The translations under genes and the position numbers were made by a program. Below are positions 9,081 through 17,607 of a stretch of 64,000 nt of DNA, one piece after another (position 1 is the first letter of the stretch; every line of letters begins with the position of its first letter). Under the pieces are notes generated by a model, which saw nothing but the letters and a program-made list of their open reading frames with translations, was not told where the DNA came from and ran no database searches. Source of the DNA: Rhizobium sp. Root1220 (GTDB lineage: Bacteria > Pseudomonadota > Alphaproteobacteria > Rhizobiales > Rhizobiaceae); contig NZ_LMDG01000034.1 in NCBI RefSeq assembly GCF_001426265.1, positions 1 to 64,000 on the forward strand, read 5' to 3'.

Positions 9081-9376
9081 GAGTCTGGATGTCCTGAAAA
9101 TGCAAGCGGACGCCCGAGCGGCGCCCTCGTCATGACTCCTTTATTCAGCAACCAGCTTGAAAGTTCAACCGTCCCCGTCAACCGCAGTCGGGCGGCCGAC
9201 GGAAGCATTGCAGCCGGTCGATACCGTGCGGCACGATCTGATCCGGCAACGGGAAACGGCGATCGTCGCATGGTCAGGCACGGCGTCTCCCGCTGCCCGA
9301 TAATCTCACGTGACCCCGTGCTTGACAGCCGGCCGAGCCGAATGGCCTAATCGCGGCGATGCAAGAGGGCTTTCCC

Positions 9377-10039
9377 ATGGGCGATGATCACCCCACGACA
9401 GACACCAAGCTCACCACGTCGAAGCGCCGATGGGCGGCCGAGGGCAAATTCCTGACCGGCCGCGTCAGCCGCCCGGACGCCGAACGCCTTCCGCCCGGTC
9501 AGCATCTCGTGAAGGATTGGCCGGTCCTCGATCTCGGCCAGCAGCCAGCCATCTCGATCGAGACCTGGCGGCTGGAAGTCCGAGGACTTGTCGAGACAAC
9601 CCTCGATCTCACCTGGACGGCCTTTCAGGCGCTCGAACAGAGCACGAAGCTGAGCGACATTCACTGCGTGACGACATGGTCACGCTACGACAACAAATGG
9701 AAAGGCGTCTCCACGCGCGACCTGCTCGACCTCGCCATGCCGAAAGCGGAAGCCGATTATGTCATGCTGACAAGCTACGACGGCTACACGACCAACCTGC
9801 CGCTCTCCGACTTCGCTGCGGAGGACGCGATCCTTGCGACCGCGTGGGAGGGGAGACCGCTGACGCGGGACCACGGGGGGCCGATGCGGCTTGTGGTACC
9901 CCATCTCTATTTCTGGAAGAGCGCCAAATGGCTGCGCCGCATCGATCTCGCTCCCGCTGACAAGGCCGGCTTCTGGGAGAAGAACGGCTACCATATGCTC
10001 GGCGACCCGTGGCGCGAGCAGCGCTACTCCGCGGACTGA
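9377..10039 (+). CDS. Sulfite-oxidase-like molybdopterin-dependent oxidoreductase
   Basis: A 220-residue protein made of a single sulfite-oxidase molybdopterin-binding domain. The probable Mo-ligand cysteine is in IHCVTTWSRYDNKWKG at about residue 97. DHGGPMRLVVPHLYFWKSAKW near the C-terminus is the usual cofactor-binding end. There is no Tat signal, dimerisation domain or heme domain, so it is a short cytoplasmic member of the family. The ATG at 9377 is preferred because AGAGGG lies seven bases upstream; an in-frame ATG at 9359 has no such site. Reaction unknown. Nothing recognisable in the 296 bases ahead of it. Confidence 0.82.
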   Translation: MGDDHPTTDTKLTTSKRRWAAEGKFLTGRVSRPDAERLPPGQHLVKDWPVLDLGQQPAISIETWRLEVRGLVETTLDLTWTAFQALEQSTKLSDIHCVTTWSRYDNKWKGVSTRDLLDLAMPKAEADYVMLTSYDGYTTNLPLSDFAAEDAILATAWEGRPLTRDHGGPMRLVVPHLYFWKSAKWLRRIDLAPADKAGFWEKNGYHMLGDPWREQRYSAD

Positions 10040-10184
10040 TCAGCATCGAACCGACTGACGGAGGCCGATGCACGCCATGCGCGCGGGTGGCCGCCTACAG
10101 CATTCTTCGTTATTGCGTCAAAACGCGCTTAGCGGGCATTCCGATTCAAAGGTGAACTGGCTTCACAATTGGTTACAAACGCGA

Positions 10185-10208
10185 TAAACCATTAAAACTA
10201 ATGGTTTA
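10185..10208. promoter_or_regulatory. Perfect 10-bp inverted repeat, candidate operator
   Basis: TAAACCATTA at 10185-10194 and TAATGGTTTA at 10199-10208 are exact reverse complements separated by AAAC. The repeat lies 87 bases before the LuxR-type gene in an A/T-rich leader with no open frame. It could be a dimeric-regulator site, perhaps self-control, or an RNA hairpin. There is no T run after it. Confidence 0.5.
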
Positions 10209-10294
10209 CGACAACACAATGTCATATCGCGATGGAAGTATCACCAATTTTTGGTTGTTCTCAAGTCCCTGTTTCTGTTATCGCGTATGAGTAG

Positions 10295-10984
10295 ATGAGC
10301 AAGGATACATCTTTCAATACCGTCACCCAAAAGCTGCTGGACGCCTGGCTGCGCACGACGCCACAACAACCGGCAGCACCAGAAGACATCTACCGCGACA
10401 TTCTTGAACAGCTGACGATTAAAATGCGGCTGACGCTGGTCGTGCTCGATGGCGAAGATCCGCTTGAATGGTTTTTGCAGGTCGTGCGCCCCTCGGCCTT
10501 CAATTCGCGCCTGTTGAACATCAACAAGCTCTTCCAGGACCAGCGGATCGGGGAATTCAAGGACCGGCGCTATATGGAAACGGCCGTGATACCCCGCTAT
10601 CGAGAGGTCATCGCCACGCAGAAGCCATCTATGGAACTGGTGAAGACCAAGGTACTCGGCGTCAATCTGGGGTACGAGCGGCTCATACTCCCGCAGAAGT
10701 CAGCGGGCAAGCGGCCCGAGTGGCTTCTTACCGTCTCCAACGGCCGCTTTCTCTTCAATCCGCCGCAGCCACAGGTACGGCTGGATGCGACCGACGAGGC
10801 CGTCATCCAGCTTCTGACAGAGGGCGCGACTGCCAAGGAGATCGCCGTTGACCTTGGCATATCGCACCGCACCGTGGAGCATCGTCTGGAGCGGATGAAG
10901 GAGCGTTACGGCGCGAAGAATACAGTTCATCTCGCCGCCATGCTGATCGCGAGGAATTTCGATCGCGAAGACGAAACGAGCTAA
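10295..10984 (+). CDS. LuxR-type HTH transcriptional regulator with PAS-like sensor domain
   Basis: A 229-residue regulator. The C-terminal helix-turn-helix runs from about residue 165 to 220 (AVIQLLTEGATAKEIAVDLGISHRTVEHRLERM), the NarL/LuxR type. The N-terminal part (about 30-150) looks like a PAS-type sensor rather than a receiver or an acyl-homoserine-lactone domain: no phosphoacceptor aspartate pattern and no AHL-pocket Trp/Tyr/Asp set. Ligand unknown. The stop overlaps the convergent gene end by four bases. A perfect palindrome lies in the leader. Confidence 0.8.
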   Translation: MSKDTSFNTVTQKLLDAWLRTTPQQPAAPEDIYRDILEQLTIKMRLTLVVLDGEDPLEWFLQVVRPSAFNSRLLNINKLFQDQRIGEFKDRRYMETAVIPRYREVIATQKPSMELVKTKVLGVNLGYERLILPQKSAGKRPEWLLTVSNGRFLFNPPQPQVRLDATDEAVIQLLTEGATAKEIAVDLGISHRTVEHRLERMKERYGAKNTVHLAAMLIARNFDREDETS

Positions 10985-11595
10985 GGCGCAGCGCGCCGTA
11001 GCAGCCATCGGCATCCGAAGGTCACGGTCGCGAACAGCGCCAGCAATCCGCTAAGCGCTCCCATGCTTGCAGGGTGAGTTGGGATGCCCCGCCAACTCGG
11101 ACGGATAACATCCGCCGTGTTGAAAGACTCCCCACTGAACTGGCAGGTAATCAGCGCCAAACCGCGCAACACCATGCCGGCATCGATCAGCGACACCATT
11201 TCGCCGGCGGCAGCAGCTTCCCGTGGCATGTCCCGCATCGCCAATAGAACGGCCTTCGTCGCCGCAAGATAGGCGTGCGAGCATTCGTTGAACGGACTGG
11301 CCTCGTCCACCACGGCTCCGGGTGCCACGCCCCAAAGGCAGTAGGCATACTGGATCTGAGCATAATTCAGGACACGTCGGAATGGTTCGTTTGTATCCGT
11401 GGCACGCGACGCTAGATCGATGATCCGGTCGCGCTGCTCCGCGAACATCACCATTTCGCCATGCGAAATCTCCGGAACAGCGATACCGTTGTGGGTGCCG
11501 CCGCCACCTCGCTGATGCGCGCCGGCAGCGACTGCAATGACCAACTGCAGCGTGGCAATCATTGCCAGATGGAAAGTAGTGCTTCGGATATTCAT
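10981..11595 (-). CDS. Exported protein of unknown function with C-terminal membrane anchor
   Basis: A 204-residue protein not recognised. A signal peptide covers about residues 1-26. The middle has scattered cysteines (CLWG, NECSH, ITCQF) and is otherwise helical. A hydrophobic segment near the C-terminus (MGALSGLLALFATVTFGC) followed by RWLLRRAAP suggests a tail anchor with the body in the periplasm. It lies 42 bases downstream of cbtA on the same strand and may share its transcript, which would place it under the cobalamin riboswitch; this is inference. Convergent with and overlapping the LuxR-type gene by four bases. Confidence 0.65.
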   Translation of the reverse strand: MNIRSTTFHLAMIATLQLVIAVAAGAHQRGGGGTHNGIAVPEISHGEMVMFAEQRDRIIDLASRATDTNEPFRRVLNYAQIQYAYCLWGVAPGAVVDEASPFNECSHAYLAATKAVLLAMRDMPREAAAAGEMVSLIDAGMVLRGLALITCQFSGESFNTADVIRPSWRGIPTHPASMGALSGLLALFATVTFGCRWLLRRAAP

Positions 11596-11637
11596 CGATG
11601 CCAGACGGGCCTCCGATCGAAACCCGAAGCCCTGCCT

Positions 11638-12384
11638 TTATTGATGAAACGCTGGAGCATGCCCGCGCACACTTGCCTTTAGTTCAAGCCGACGCTCCGC
11701 CAAGGCGCCGAACACGACACCAAGTACGACCCACAGGATTGCGTGCATCCCGAGCGACGTAGTGCGGAAATGCCATAGCACGGTCGCCGAGTAGTTCTCC
11801 GGCACTTCGTTGATCGGCGGCAGCAGGTATTGGACGATACCGATGAAGACAACGTAGGCGAGCACCGCAAGGATTGCACCATTCCAGCCGCCGAACCGTG
11901 GCGCAAGCCGGCGAGCCAGAGCAACCGCAGCGACAAGTGCGGCAATCGACACGATGATCATCAGGAAAAACAGTTCCGTCCTGACGCCAATCGTATCCGG
12001 ATTGCCGACCGCTGGAGGATTGGCCGGGTATTTGATGTTCGGAACGAGCACCACGGCAACGAAGGCTGTAATCGCGATGACAGCAGACGTCCCCCGTGCG
12101 CCGAGGTTACTGAAACGACCCTGCACGAAAGTGAAAACGAGCGAGAACAGGCCGCCGACCGCAACGCTGTACGCCATCACGCCGGTAAAGAGCCCGATAC
12201 CCGCTTGCGTGGCGCGGCTAACGATTTCCGGTTCGGCGACCTCGCCGGCCGCCTGCGCTGCGGCTTCCTCGAAACCGATCGCCTGGTCGACAAGCGGTTC
12301 ACCGAAGGTATGGGCAAAAGCGAACACCAGGATACCAGCGATCAGGCCCGCGAGCATTCCGCGAAGCAATAGCTTTCCAACCAT
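11638..12384 (-). CDS. cbtA: CbtA, cobalt transporter membrane subunit
   Basis: A 248-residue inner-membrane protein with about six hydrophobic segments. The N-terminal LLLRGMLAGLIAGILVFAFAH and the segment NVKYPANPP-like (VPNIKYPANPPAVG) are hallmarks of CbtA, the proposed cobalt permease linked to cobalamin synthesis in alphaproteobacteria. It follows cbtB by 12 bases. Expression is probably turned down by cobalamin through the riboswitch upstream of cbtB. Confidence 0.88.
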   Translation of the reverse strand: MVGKLLLRGMLAGLIAGILVFAFAHTFGEPLVDQAIGFEEAAAQAAGEVAEPEIVSRATQAGIGLFTGVMAYSVAVGGLFSLVFTFVQGRFSNLGARGTSAVIAITAFVAVVLVPNIKYPANPPAVGNPDTIGVRTELFFLMIIVSIAALVAAVALARRLAPRFGGWNGAILAVLAYVVFIGIVQYLLPPINEVPENYSATVLWHFRTTSLGMHAILWVVLGVVFGALAERRLELKASVRGHAPAFHQ

Positions 12385-12396
12385 GACATGAACTCC

Positions 12397-12606
12397 TTAG
12401 TGGCAGGGGAAGCCGAGGAGGTGCCGGCCGTCGTGCAGAAACTCGTGCACGTTCATACCGTTGAACAACGCCATCGCGCCTTCCTCGGTGCCGACAAAAT
12501 AGATGGCGATAAGCATCAGCAGGCCGCCGAAGATGGCCCATGGCAGGATTTCGCCAACGGGGATGGGAGCCGGCAGTGCTGCGGGCGCAAAAGTGGTATC
12601 AGACAT
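12397..12606 (-). CDS. cbtB: CbtB, small cobalt transporter subunit
   Basis: A 69-residue protein with one membrane segment (about residues 20-38) and a short C-terminal histidine-rich tail (HEFLHDGRHLLGFPCH), the expected metal-binding end of CbtB. The ATG is set by AGGAGG seven bases upstream; a longer frame would run into the riboswitch. It is the first gene of the cbtB-cbtA transcript. CbtB and CbtA together are thought to bring cobalt into the cell for vitamin B12. Confidence 0.88.
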   Translation of the reverse strand: MSDTTFAPAALPAPIPVGEILPWAIFGGLLMLIAIYFVGTEEGAMALFNGMNVHEFLHDGRHLLGFPCH

Positions 12607-12644
12607 AAATTCCTCCTGGAATGACGCGTTCAGTCGAGAATCGT

Positions 12645-12760
12645 TGCGTGGTAGGGTCTGACTTCCAGTCTGGGGTATCCCCATCCTGATCACAGTGGCG
12701 CGACCGCACCGGAATTTCACCGGCTTCCAAACCTACAACATCACCGTTATAGCTGCGGCC
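12645..12760 (-). promoter_or_regulatory. Cobalamin riboswitch
   Basis: On the minus strand the leader carries GCCGGTGAAATTCCGG, then GGTCGCGCCACTGTGA, then a stem GGGGATACCCC and finally AAGTCAGACCCTACC, the order of the conserved blocks of the B12 element. The ends pair as GTAGG (12732-12736) with CCTAC (12651-12655), closing P1. It is 40 bases ahead of cbtB, where Rhizobiales are known to carry this element. Confidence 0.85.
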
Positions 12761-12824
12761 AAGTTGCTGTCAACGAAACTTCATGGAGCGACACTCTGCC
12801 GTCGCATAGCTGGAGACAACCGAC

Positions 12825-13391
12825 GTGATGACGCGTCTCACCTGGATTTGTCACGGCTCGACGGTCGCCAATCGTGAAGCGAGATTTCCGCTAGACGAAC
12901 CGCTAGACGAAAGAGCTGTTGAAGCAACGAAGGCGATCGCCAGCCTTCTGCAACGTGCCGACCACGTCTTTGCCAGCCCCGCGTTGCGGGCGCGGCAGAC
13001 AGCTGAAGCGCTGGGGCTCGCGGCCGAAACAGCCGACGATCTCGCGGATTGCGATTACGGTCGCTGGGCGGGACGATCGATCTACGACCTTCAGCAGACC
13101 GAAGCCGAAAACCTTGCAGGCTGGATGACCCAGCCCGACGAAACTCCGCACGGCAGCGAGTCGGTGACGGCGATGTGCGCCCGCGTGGGCGCTTGGATGG
13201 ACGGGCATTTGCGACTTGGCGGCCATGCAATCGCCGTTACCCATGCTGCCATTCTCAGGGCCGCGATCGTCAGTGCCCTGAAGGCTCCAGCATCGTCCTA
13301 CTGGCTTTCTGATATCGAACCGCTCGCCATCGTGCGGATGACCAGCAACGGCAACCGCTGGGCCCTGCGACTGGAAAGTGCGTCGCCCTAA
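12825..13391 (+). CDS. Histidine phosphatase (phosphoglycerate-mutase-like) family protein
   Basis: A 188-residue protein of the histidine phosphatase branch. The catalytic block reads ICHGSTVANREARFP at residues 8-22: the histidine is kept but the usual RHG is CHG. A second active-site histidine is in AVTHAAILRAA, and ASPALRARQTAEAL follows the family pattern. It is divergent from cbtBA, and CobC-like phosphatases act late in cobalamin assembly, so a link to B12 metabolism is possible but not shown. Start may be GTG 12825 or ATG 12828. Confidence 0.75.
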   Translation: MMTRLTWICHGSTVANREARFPLDEPLDERAVEATKAIASLLQRADHVFASPALRARQTAEALGLAAETADDLADCDYGRWAGRSIYDLQQTEAENLAGWMTQPDETPHGSESVTAMCARVGAWMDGHLRLGGHAIAVTHAAILRAAIVSALKAPASSYWLSDIEPLAIVRMTSNGNRWALRLESASP

Positions 13392-13495
13392 TATTCCTCG
13401 GAATAAATTAGACCAGCCTTACGCAAGGCGGCCGCGCGATAACTATCTGACCCGGCTTGCCGGGCTGTCAATCCTTGCCCCAAGGAGGACCAAAG

Positions 13496-13609
13496 ATGTC
13501 ATACGACTGGAGCGGGGCACGGACACGGCGCACGCGTTTGGTGCGAATGGCCAGTGCCGTGGTCGTGCTTATCCTTCTGCTCAGCGTTTTTCTGTTGATC
13601 AGACGTTGA
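13496..13609 (+). CDS. Small single-pass membrane protein
   Basis: A 37-residue frame preceded by AAGGAGG seven to eight bases before the ATG and followed directly by a strong terminator, so it is very likely a real monocistronic gene. The N-terminal 17 residues are basic (five Arg); the rest is one hydrophobic helix (SAVVVLILLLSVFLLI) ending in RR. The positive N-terminus suggests it stays cytoplasmic. Function unknown. Confidence 0.65.
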   Translation: MSYDWSGARTRRTRLVRMASAVVVLILLLSVFLLIRR

Positions 13610-13616
13610 GGTGACA

Positions 13617-13644
13617 GGCGAGCGGAACTAACCGCTCGCCTTTT
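13617..13644 (+). terminator. Rho-independent terminator
   Basis: GGCGAGCGG pairs with CCGCTCGCC around AACTAA, followed by TTTT. It starts eight bases after the small membrane protein stop. Confidence 0.9.
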
Positions 13645-13734
13645 CCTTGCCACCCTGGCAGCGAAAGCGCGCTCTTGGACAGGAGAGGATACCGAGAAAT
13701 CGCCCTCCGGTTTCAACGAACACTTCAGACTTCA

Positions 13735-15336
13735 ATGATACACAGGCGCCGGGTGGAGATGGAGTGGAGCATGCCGGTTTTCTTCCAGAGCAGAGCTGGA
13801 CGGCAATGCCTGTCGGTCATGGCGTTGGGAGTGACGCTTTGGATCATTGGCGCAACGCTGGAACTGGACAACCGGCTGGTTGCCTTCGTAGGCGCCTTCG
13901 AGAGCTATGGAGCAGACAAGCTGGCTCTGGCGCTCGGCATCGGCGGCGCCATGAGCTTTGTCTACTCGGTCTTGCGCATCATGGACCTCCGCCGGGAAAT
14001 GGAACTGCGTGCTGTTACCCAGACCAAGGCCGACTGGACCGCAACTCATGACCACCTGACCAAGCTTCCGAACCGTTACGCCTTTGAGCGGAAAATGCTG
14101 CCACGCCGGACAAAGACCGATGACGAAGGCGAACAATGGGAACGAAACGTCACCATTTTCTCCATCGATCTCGATGGGTTCAAGAAGGTCAACGATCTTG
14201 TTGGCCACAATGGCGGCGATGCTCTTCTGATCGAGGTCGCCAAACGAATTTGCGCGATCGGCAACGCCGATTGCGTTTATCGCTTCGGGGGCGATGAGTT
14301 CGTCGTGGTCGCACTCGGCCTTTCCTCGCGGCATGAGGAACGCTTCGCCCGTCTCCTCATCCAGGCGGTCACACGGCCCATTCATATCAATGGCTTCGCT
14401 GTCGAAGTGGGCGCCAGCGTCGGCTACGATCGATGGCTACAGGATGAGGAACCCCTCGAAAGCGCCGCCCATCGCGCCGATCTGGCCATGTACGAAGCGA
14501 AGTCAACCGGTCCGAACCACCATCTGATCTTCGAAGCCTCCATGCAGGACAAGGTCGTCAAACGTGCTTCGCTGGAATCGAAGTTGCGGGCCGCGATCCG
14601 GAACAAGGCGATCCGTCCATTCTACCAGCCACTCATCAATCTGAAGAGCGGCAACGTCTGCGGCTTCGAGGCCCTTGCCCGCTGGACCGATGACGATGGC
14701 GTCAACATTCCGCCCCCGGTTTTCATCGGGATTGCCGAAGAAACCGGGATGATCACCGAACTGTTTGAGGATCTGCTGACACAGGCCTGCAATGACGCGC
14801 TGGCTTGGGACGAGGATGTCACCCTTTCCTTCAACGTTTCACCGGTGCAGATGGAAGACAAGCTTCTGGCATCGCGCATTTTCAAGGTGCTCGCCGCCAA
14901 CGGCGTGCCACCACATCGCCTCGAGATCGAGATCACCGAGAATGCGCTGATTCAGGATCCCGCCGTCGCCGCGCTCATTCTTGATGAGCTGCATGAGGCA
15001 GGCGTCCAGATCGCGCTCGATGATTTCGGTACAGGGTATTCGAGCCTCGCGCAGTTGGCTCGGTATCGCTTCGACAAAATCAAGATCGACAAGCGGTTCG
15101 TCGCTACCTGCCGCGAGGACGAGCGCCAGGAAAAGATCGTCCGGGCCATGCTCGGCCTCGGCGACAGCCTCAAGATCCAGACGACCGCCGAGGGCATCGA
15201 AGAGCACAGCCAACTCGTCCATCTGATCCAACTCGGCTGCGACATCGGCCAGGGCTACCTTTTCGGCAAGGCCATGCCCGCCGACGAAACGCGTTCCTAC
15301 TTATTGAACCGCACAAAGGCGCTTGCCGGCAATTGA
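13735..15336 (+). CDS. Membrane-bound GGDEF-EAL cyclic-di-GMP enzyme
   Basis: About 533 residues from the ATG at 13735 (further in-frame ATGs at 13759 and 13771). Two hydrophobic segments lie near the N-terminus (CLSVMALGVTLWIIGATLEL and LALALGIGGAMSFVYSVL). The diguanylate cyclase domain has an intact RFGGDEF (motif at about residue 185). The phosphodiesterase domain begins with FEALARW at about 312 and keeps DDFGTGYSSL and KIDKRFV. Both halves therefore look catalytically competent, so the protein could make or break c-di-GMP. No extracytoplasmic sensor domain is visible. Monocistronic, with a terminator upstream. Confidence 0.88.
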   Translation: MIHRRRVEMEWSMPVFFQSRAGRQCLSVMALGVTLWIIGATLELDNRLVAFVGAFESYGADKLALALGIGGAMSFVYSVLRIMDLRREMELRAVTQTKADWTATHDHLTKLPNRYAFERKMLPRRTKTDDEGEQWERNVTIFSIDLDGFKKVNDLVGHNGGDALLIEVAKRICAIGNADCVYRFGGDEFVVVALGLSSRHEERFARLLIQAVTRPIHINGFAVEVGASVGYDRWLQDEEPLESAAHRADLAMYEAKSTGPNHHLIFEASMQDKVVKRASLESKLRAAIRNKAIRPFYQPLINLKSGNVCGFEALARWTDDDGVNIPPPVFIGIAEETGMITELFEDLLTQACNDALAWDEDVTLSFNVSPVQMEDKLLASRIFKVLAANGVPPHRLEIEITENALIQDPAVAALILDELHEAGVQIALDDFGTGYSSLAQLARYRFDKIKIDKRFVATCREDERQEKIVRAMLGLGDSLKIQTTAEGIEEHSQLVHLIQLGCDIGQGYLFGKAMPADETRSYLLNRTKALAGN

Positions 15337-15549
15337 CCACAACGTCTGAGAGCCTGGTGTCGAACAAGATCAAGTGACCGAGCATCAGAAATTCGTGATG
15401 GAACCGAATTGCCGGCAGCGTGGTTTTGCGTCGGGTCCTTGGGCGAATACTCCCACTGAAGCGCAGTTGCATTCCGCTTGCGCCACGATCCACGGATCGG
15501 GCGTTCTCGGTCCGTCTGACTGCATCCTTTGCTAGGAGAGGAATTTGTG

Positions 15550-16173
15550 ATGAAATTGTGCGTTTTTGGGGCGTCAGCAGCGCTCGTCATGCTTGCTGGC
15601 AGCGCCTCTGCTGCGGATCTGGTACCCGAAACTCCTCCCGAACCGGTCGTACAGGCTGCACCGCTGTTTACCTGGAATGGCTTCTACGTGGGTCTGCAAG
15701 GCGGCGGTGCCTGGGGCAACGGCAAGTTCTCGGGCATTGGTGACGCAGACCTCGATGGCGGAGTCCTCGGCGGCTTCGCCGGGTACAACTGGCAGCTCGA
15801 CAACAATATCGTGCTCGGCGTTGAAGGCGATGCTTCCTACAATTGGAACGAGGAGACGGTCGGCGTCAACGAATACAAGTTCGATACGACCGGATCGGTC
15901 CGCGCCCGCGCCGGCTATGCATTCGATCATGCACTGCTCTACGGTGCGGCTGGCTGGACAGGCGCACGCGGACATGTCAACACGCCTGTCGGCGGCGACG
16001 ACCGAACGTTCTCCGGCTGGACCGTCGGAGCAGGCGTCGACTATGCTTTCACCAACAACATCTTCGGCCGTGTGGAATATCGCTACAACGACTACGGCAG
16101 CAAGGACTTGCAGGGCGTGAACACCGATTTCAACCAGAACGTCGTCACCGTCGGTGTCGGGTTCAAGTTCTGA
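15550..16173 (+). CDS. Outer membrane beta-barrel protein (Omp25/31-like)
   Basis: A 207-residue protein with a signal peptide cleaved after about residue 22 (SASAADL). The mature part starts with WNGFYVGLQGGGAWGN and continues in alternating strands to a C-terminal aromatic (VGVGFKF), the plan of small rhizobial/Brucella Omp25-type barrels. AGGAG lies ten bases before the ATG; an in-frame upstream codon would break the signal peptide. A terminator follows the stop. Confidence 0.87.
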   Translation: MKLCVFGASAALVMLAGSASAADLVPETPPEPVVQAAPLFTWNGFYVGLQGGGAWGNGKFSGIGDADLDGGVLGGFAGYNWQLDNNIVLGVEGDASYNWNEETVGVNEYKFDTTGSVRARAGYAFDHALLYGAAGWTGARGHVNTPVGGDDRTFSGWTVGAGVDYAFTNNIFGRVEYRYNDYGSKDLQGVNTDFNQNVVTVGVGFKF

Positions 16174-16205
16174 TCCACAACGACGCTGATCCTCTACACA
16201 ATGAC

Positions 16206-16231
16206 AAAACCCGGGCGAATGCCCGGGTTTT
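16206..16231 (+). terminator. Bidirectional rho-independent terminator
   Basis: AAAACCCGGGC pairs with GCCCGGGTTTT around GAAT. It lies between the outer membrane protein gene and the convergent repeat-protein gene and can serve both. Confidence 0.88.
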
Positions 16232-16273
16232 GTACATTTAAATAGCAAGAATGGCTGGCTGCCTGCGGTGGCC

Positions 16274-17596
16274 CTAGTGGTTGCCGCCCTGACCGCCGCC
16301 ATGACCGCCACCCTGGTTGCCACCTTGGTTACCACCCTGGTTACCACCCTGGTTGCCACCCTGGTTGCCACCTTGGTTGCCGCCCTGGTTACCACCTTGG
16401 TTGCCACCCTGGTTGCCGCCCTGGTTACCACCTTGGTTGCCACCCTGGTTGCCGCCCTGGTTACCACCCTGGTTACCACCTTGGTTGCCACCCTGGTTGC
16501 CGCCCTGGTTGCCGCCCTGGTTACCCCCTTGGTTGCCACCCTGGTTGCTGCCTTGGTTACCACCTTGGTTGCCGCCCTGGTTGCCGCCCTGATTGCTGCC
16601 TTGGTTGCCCCCTTGGTTGCCACCCTGGTTGCCGCCCTGGTTGCCGCCCTGGTTGCCACCCTGATTGCTGCCTTGGTTGCCCCCTTGGTTGCCACCCTGG
16701 TTGCTGCCTTGGTTACCACCCTGGTTGCCGCCTTGGTTACCACCCTGGTCGCCGTTTTGGTTGCCGCCCCGGTTCCGACCGCCATGCTCACTACCACGCC
16801 GGCCGTGCTCGTTGGATGCATGATCCCTACGATCGCGACCGCCCCAGCCATGGTCCTGGGGACCGTGGTCCTTCTGACCATCGCCGCCCCAACCGTGGTC
16901 CTTCCGGCCATCACCACCGCGACCGGGGTCCTTCGAACCATGATCGTTCCGACCACCGCCCCAGCCATGGTCCTTGGATCCGTGATCCTTGTGATCTCCA
17001 CCGCCCCAGCCGGCGCCACCTCGATCGTGGCCCTTATGAGCGCCCCCACCCCAGCCGTGGCCATTGGATCCGTGATCCCGTCCGCCACCGCCATGTGAAT
17101 GTTTGCCGGAGCCGTGGCCCTTCGGACCGTCCCCGTGCGAGTGATGATGGTTTTTCGAGCCGTGATCCTTCGGGCCATGCTGATGGCCACCGTTTTGGCC
17201 GCCACCTCCACCGCCGCCACCTCCACCGCTGCCATCGCCATCCCCGCCGGGACCATCGCCGCCGCCGCCGTTGTTGTTACCACCACTACCGTTTTCGTTG
17301 TTTTCCCCGCCGCTCTCGCCTCCTCGATCGCCTGCACCGGAACTGCCACCATTTCCTCCCTTCGAGAAATTGACAGTCGTCCGCGTGCCGGTCAGCAGGC
17401 GGTTGCCATTATTGTCAGGGTCGGCGAAGGGGTTCTCATACACGGTTGCGGTCGGTCCACACAGTCGCTCCTCGATCGTGCCCGGCCTCACCACCTGGCA
17501 GTTGAGCCTCTGTGCCTGCGCGCTTGCGAGACTGGTTCCTGCAAAAAGAAACGCTACACCAGCAGAAACGGTAAGAAATCCTTTACGCATATTCAC
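16274..17596 (-). CDS. Exported Gly/Asn/Gln-rich tandem-repeat protein
   Basis: A 440-residue protein with a signal peptide (cleavage after about residue 26, SAQA). Residues 30-80 are a short folded-looking part with two cysteines (LNCQ, RLCGP). The rest is low complexity: Gly-rich with Asp/His/Lys (HDHGSKDHGWGGG-like units) to about residue 275, then 36 tandem GGNQ/GSNQ tetrapeptides, then GGGHGGGQGGNH. Such chains are expected to be disordered and surface-exposed or matrix-like. No homologous function is recognised. The G/C-rich repeat leaves several other frames open, but the signal peptide and codon phase mark this strand as the coding one. A CtrA-type site lies 12 bases upstream. Confidence 0.75.
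   Translation of the reverse strand: MNMRKGFLTVSAGVAFLFAGTSLASAQAQRLNCQVVRPGTIEERLCGPTATVYENPFADPDNNGNRLLTGTRTTVNFSKGGNGGSSGAGDRGGESGGENNENGSGGNNNGGGGDGPGGDGDGSGGGGGGGGGGQNGGHQHGPKDHGSKNHHHSHGDGPKGHGSGKHSHGGGGRDHGSNGHGWGGGAHKGHDRGGAGWGGGDHKDHGSKDHGWGGGRNDHGSKDPGRGGDGRKDHGWGGDGQKDHGPQDHGWGGRDRRDHASNEHGRRGSEHGGRNRGGNQNGDQGGNQGGNQGGNQGSNQGGNQGGNQGSNQGGNQGGNQGGNQGGNQGGNQGSNQGGNQGGNQGGNQGSNQGGNQGGNQGGNQGGNQGGNQGGNQGGNQGGNQGGNQGGNQGGNQGGNQGGNQGGNQGGNQGGNQGGNQGGNQGGNQGGGHGGGQGGNH
16313..16744 (-). repeat. 36 x 12-bp tandem repeat encoding GGNQ/GSNQ
   Basis: 432 bases made of exactly 36 twelve-base units of the type TTGGTTACCACC on the + strand, with third-position variation and a few GSNQ units (TTGCTGCC). 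In-frame units mean that slippage changes protein length without a frameshift. Confidence 0.92.
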
Positions 17597-17607
17597 TCAC
17601 TCCCAAA

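Noticed and set aside
16313..16744. Tandem repeats considered as a CRISPR array
   Set aside because: Units are contiguous 12-mers with no unique spacers, and they encode protein in frame.
16268..17098. A long + strand frame across the repeat region (276 residues, with Val/Ala/Thr and Trp/Pro/Leu arrays)
   Set aside because: It is the opposite strand of a 12-bp repeat that keeps all frames open; it lacks a signal, ribosome site and any folded sequence, whereas the minus frame has a signal peptide.
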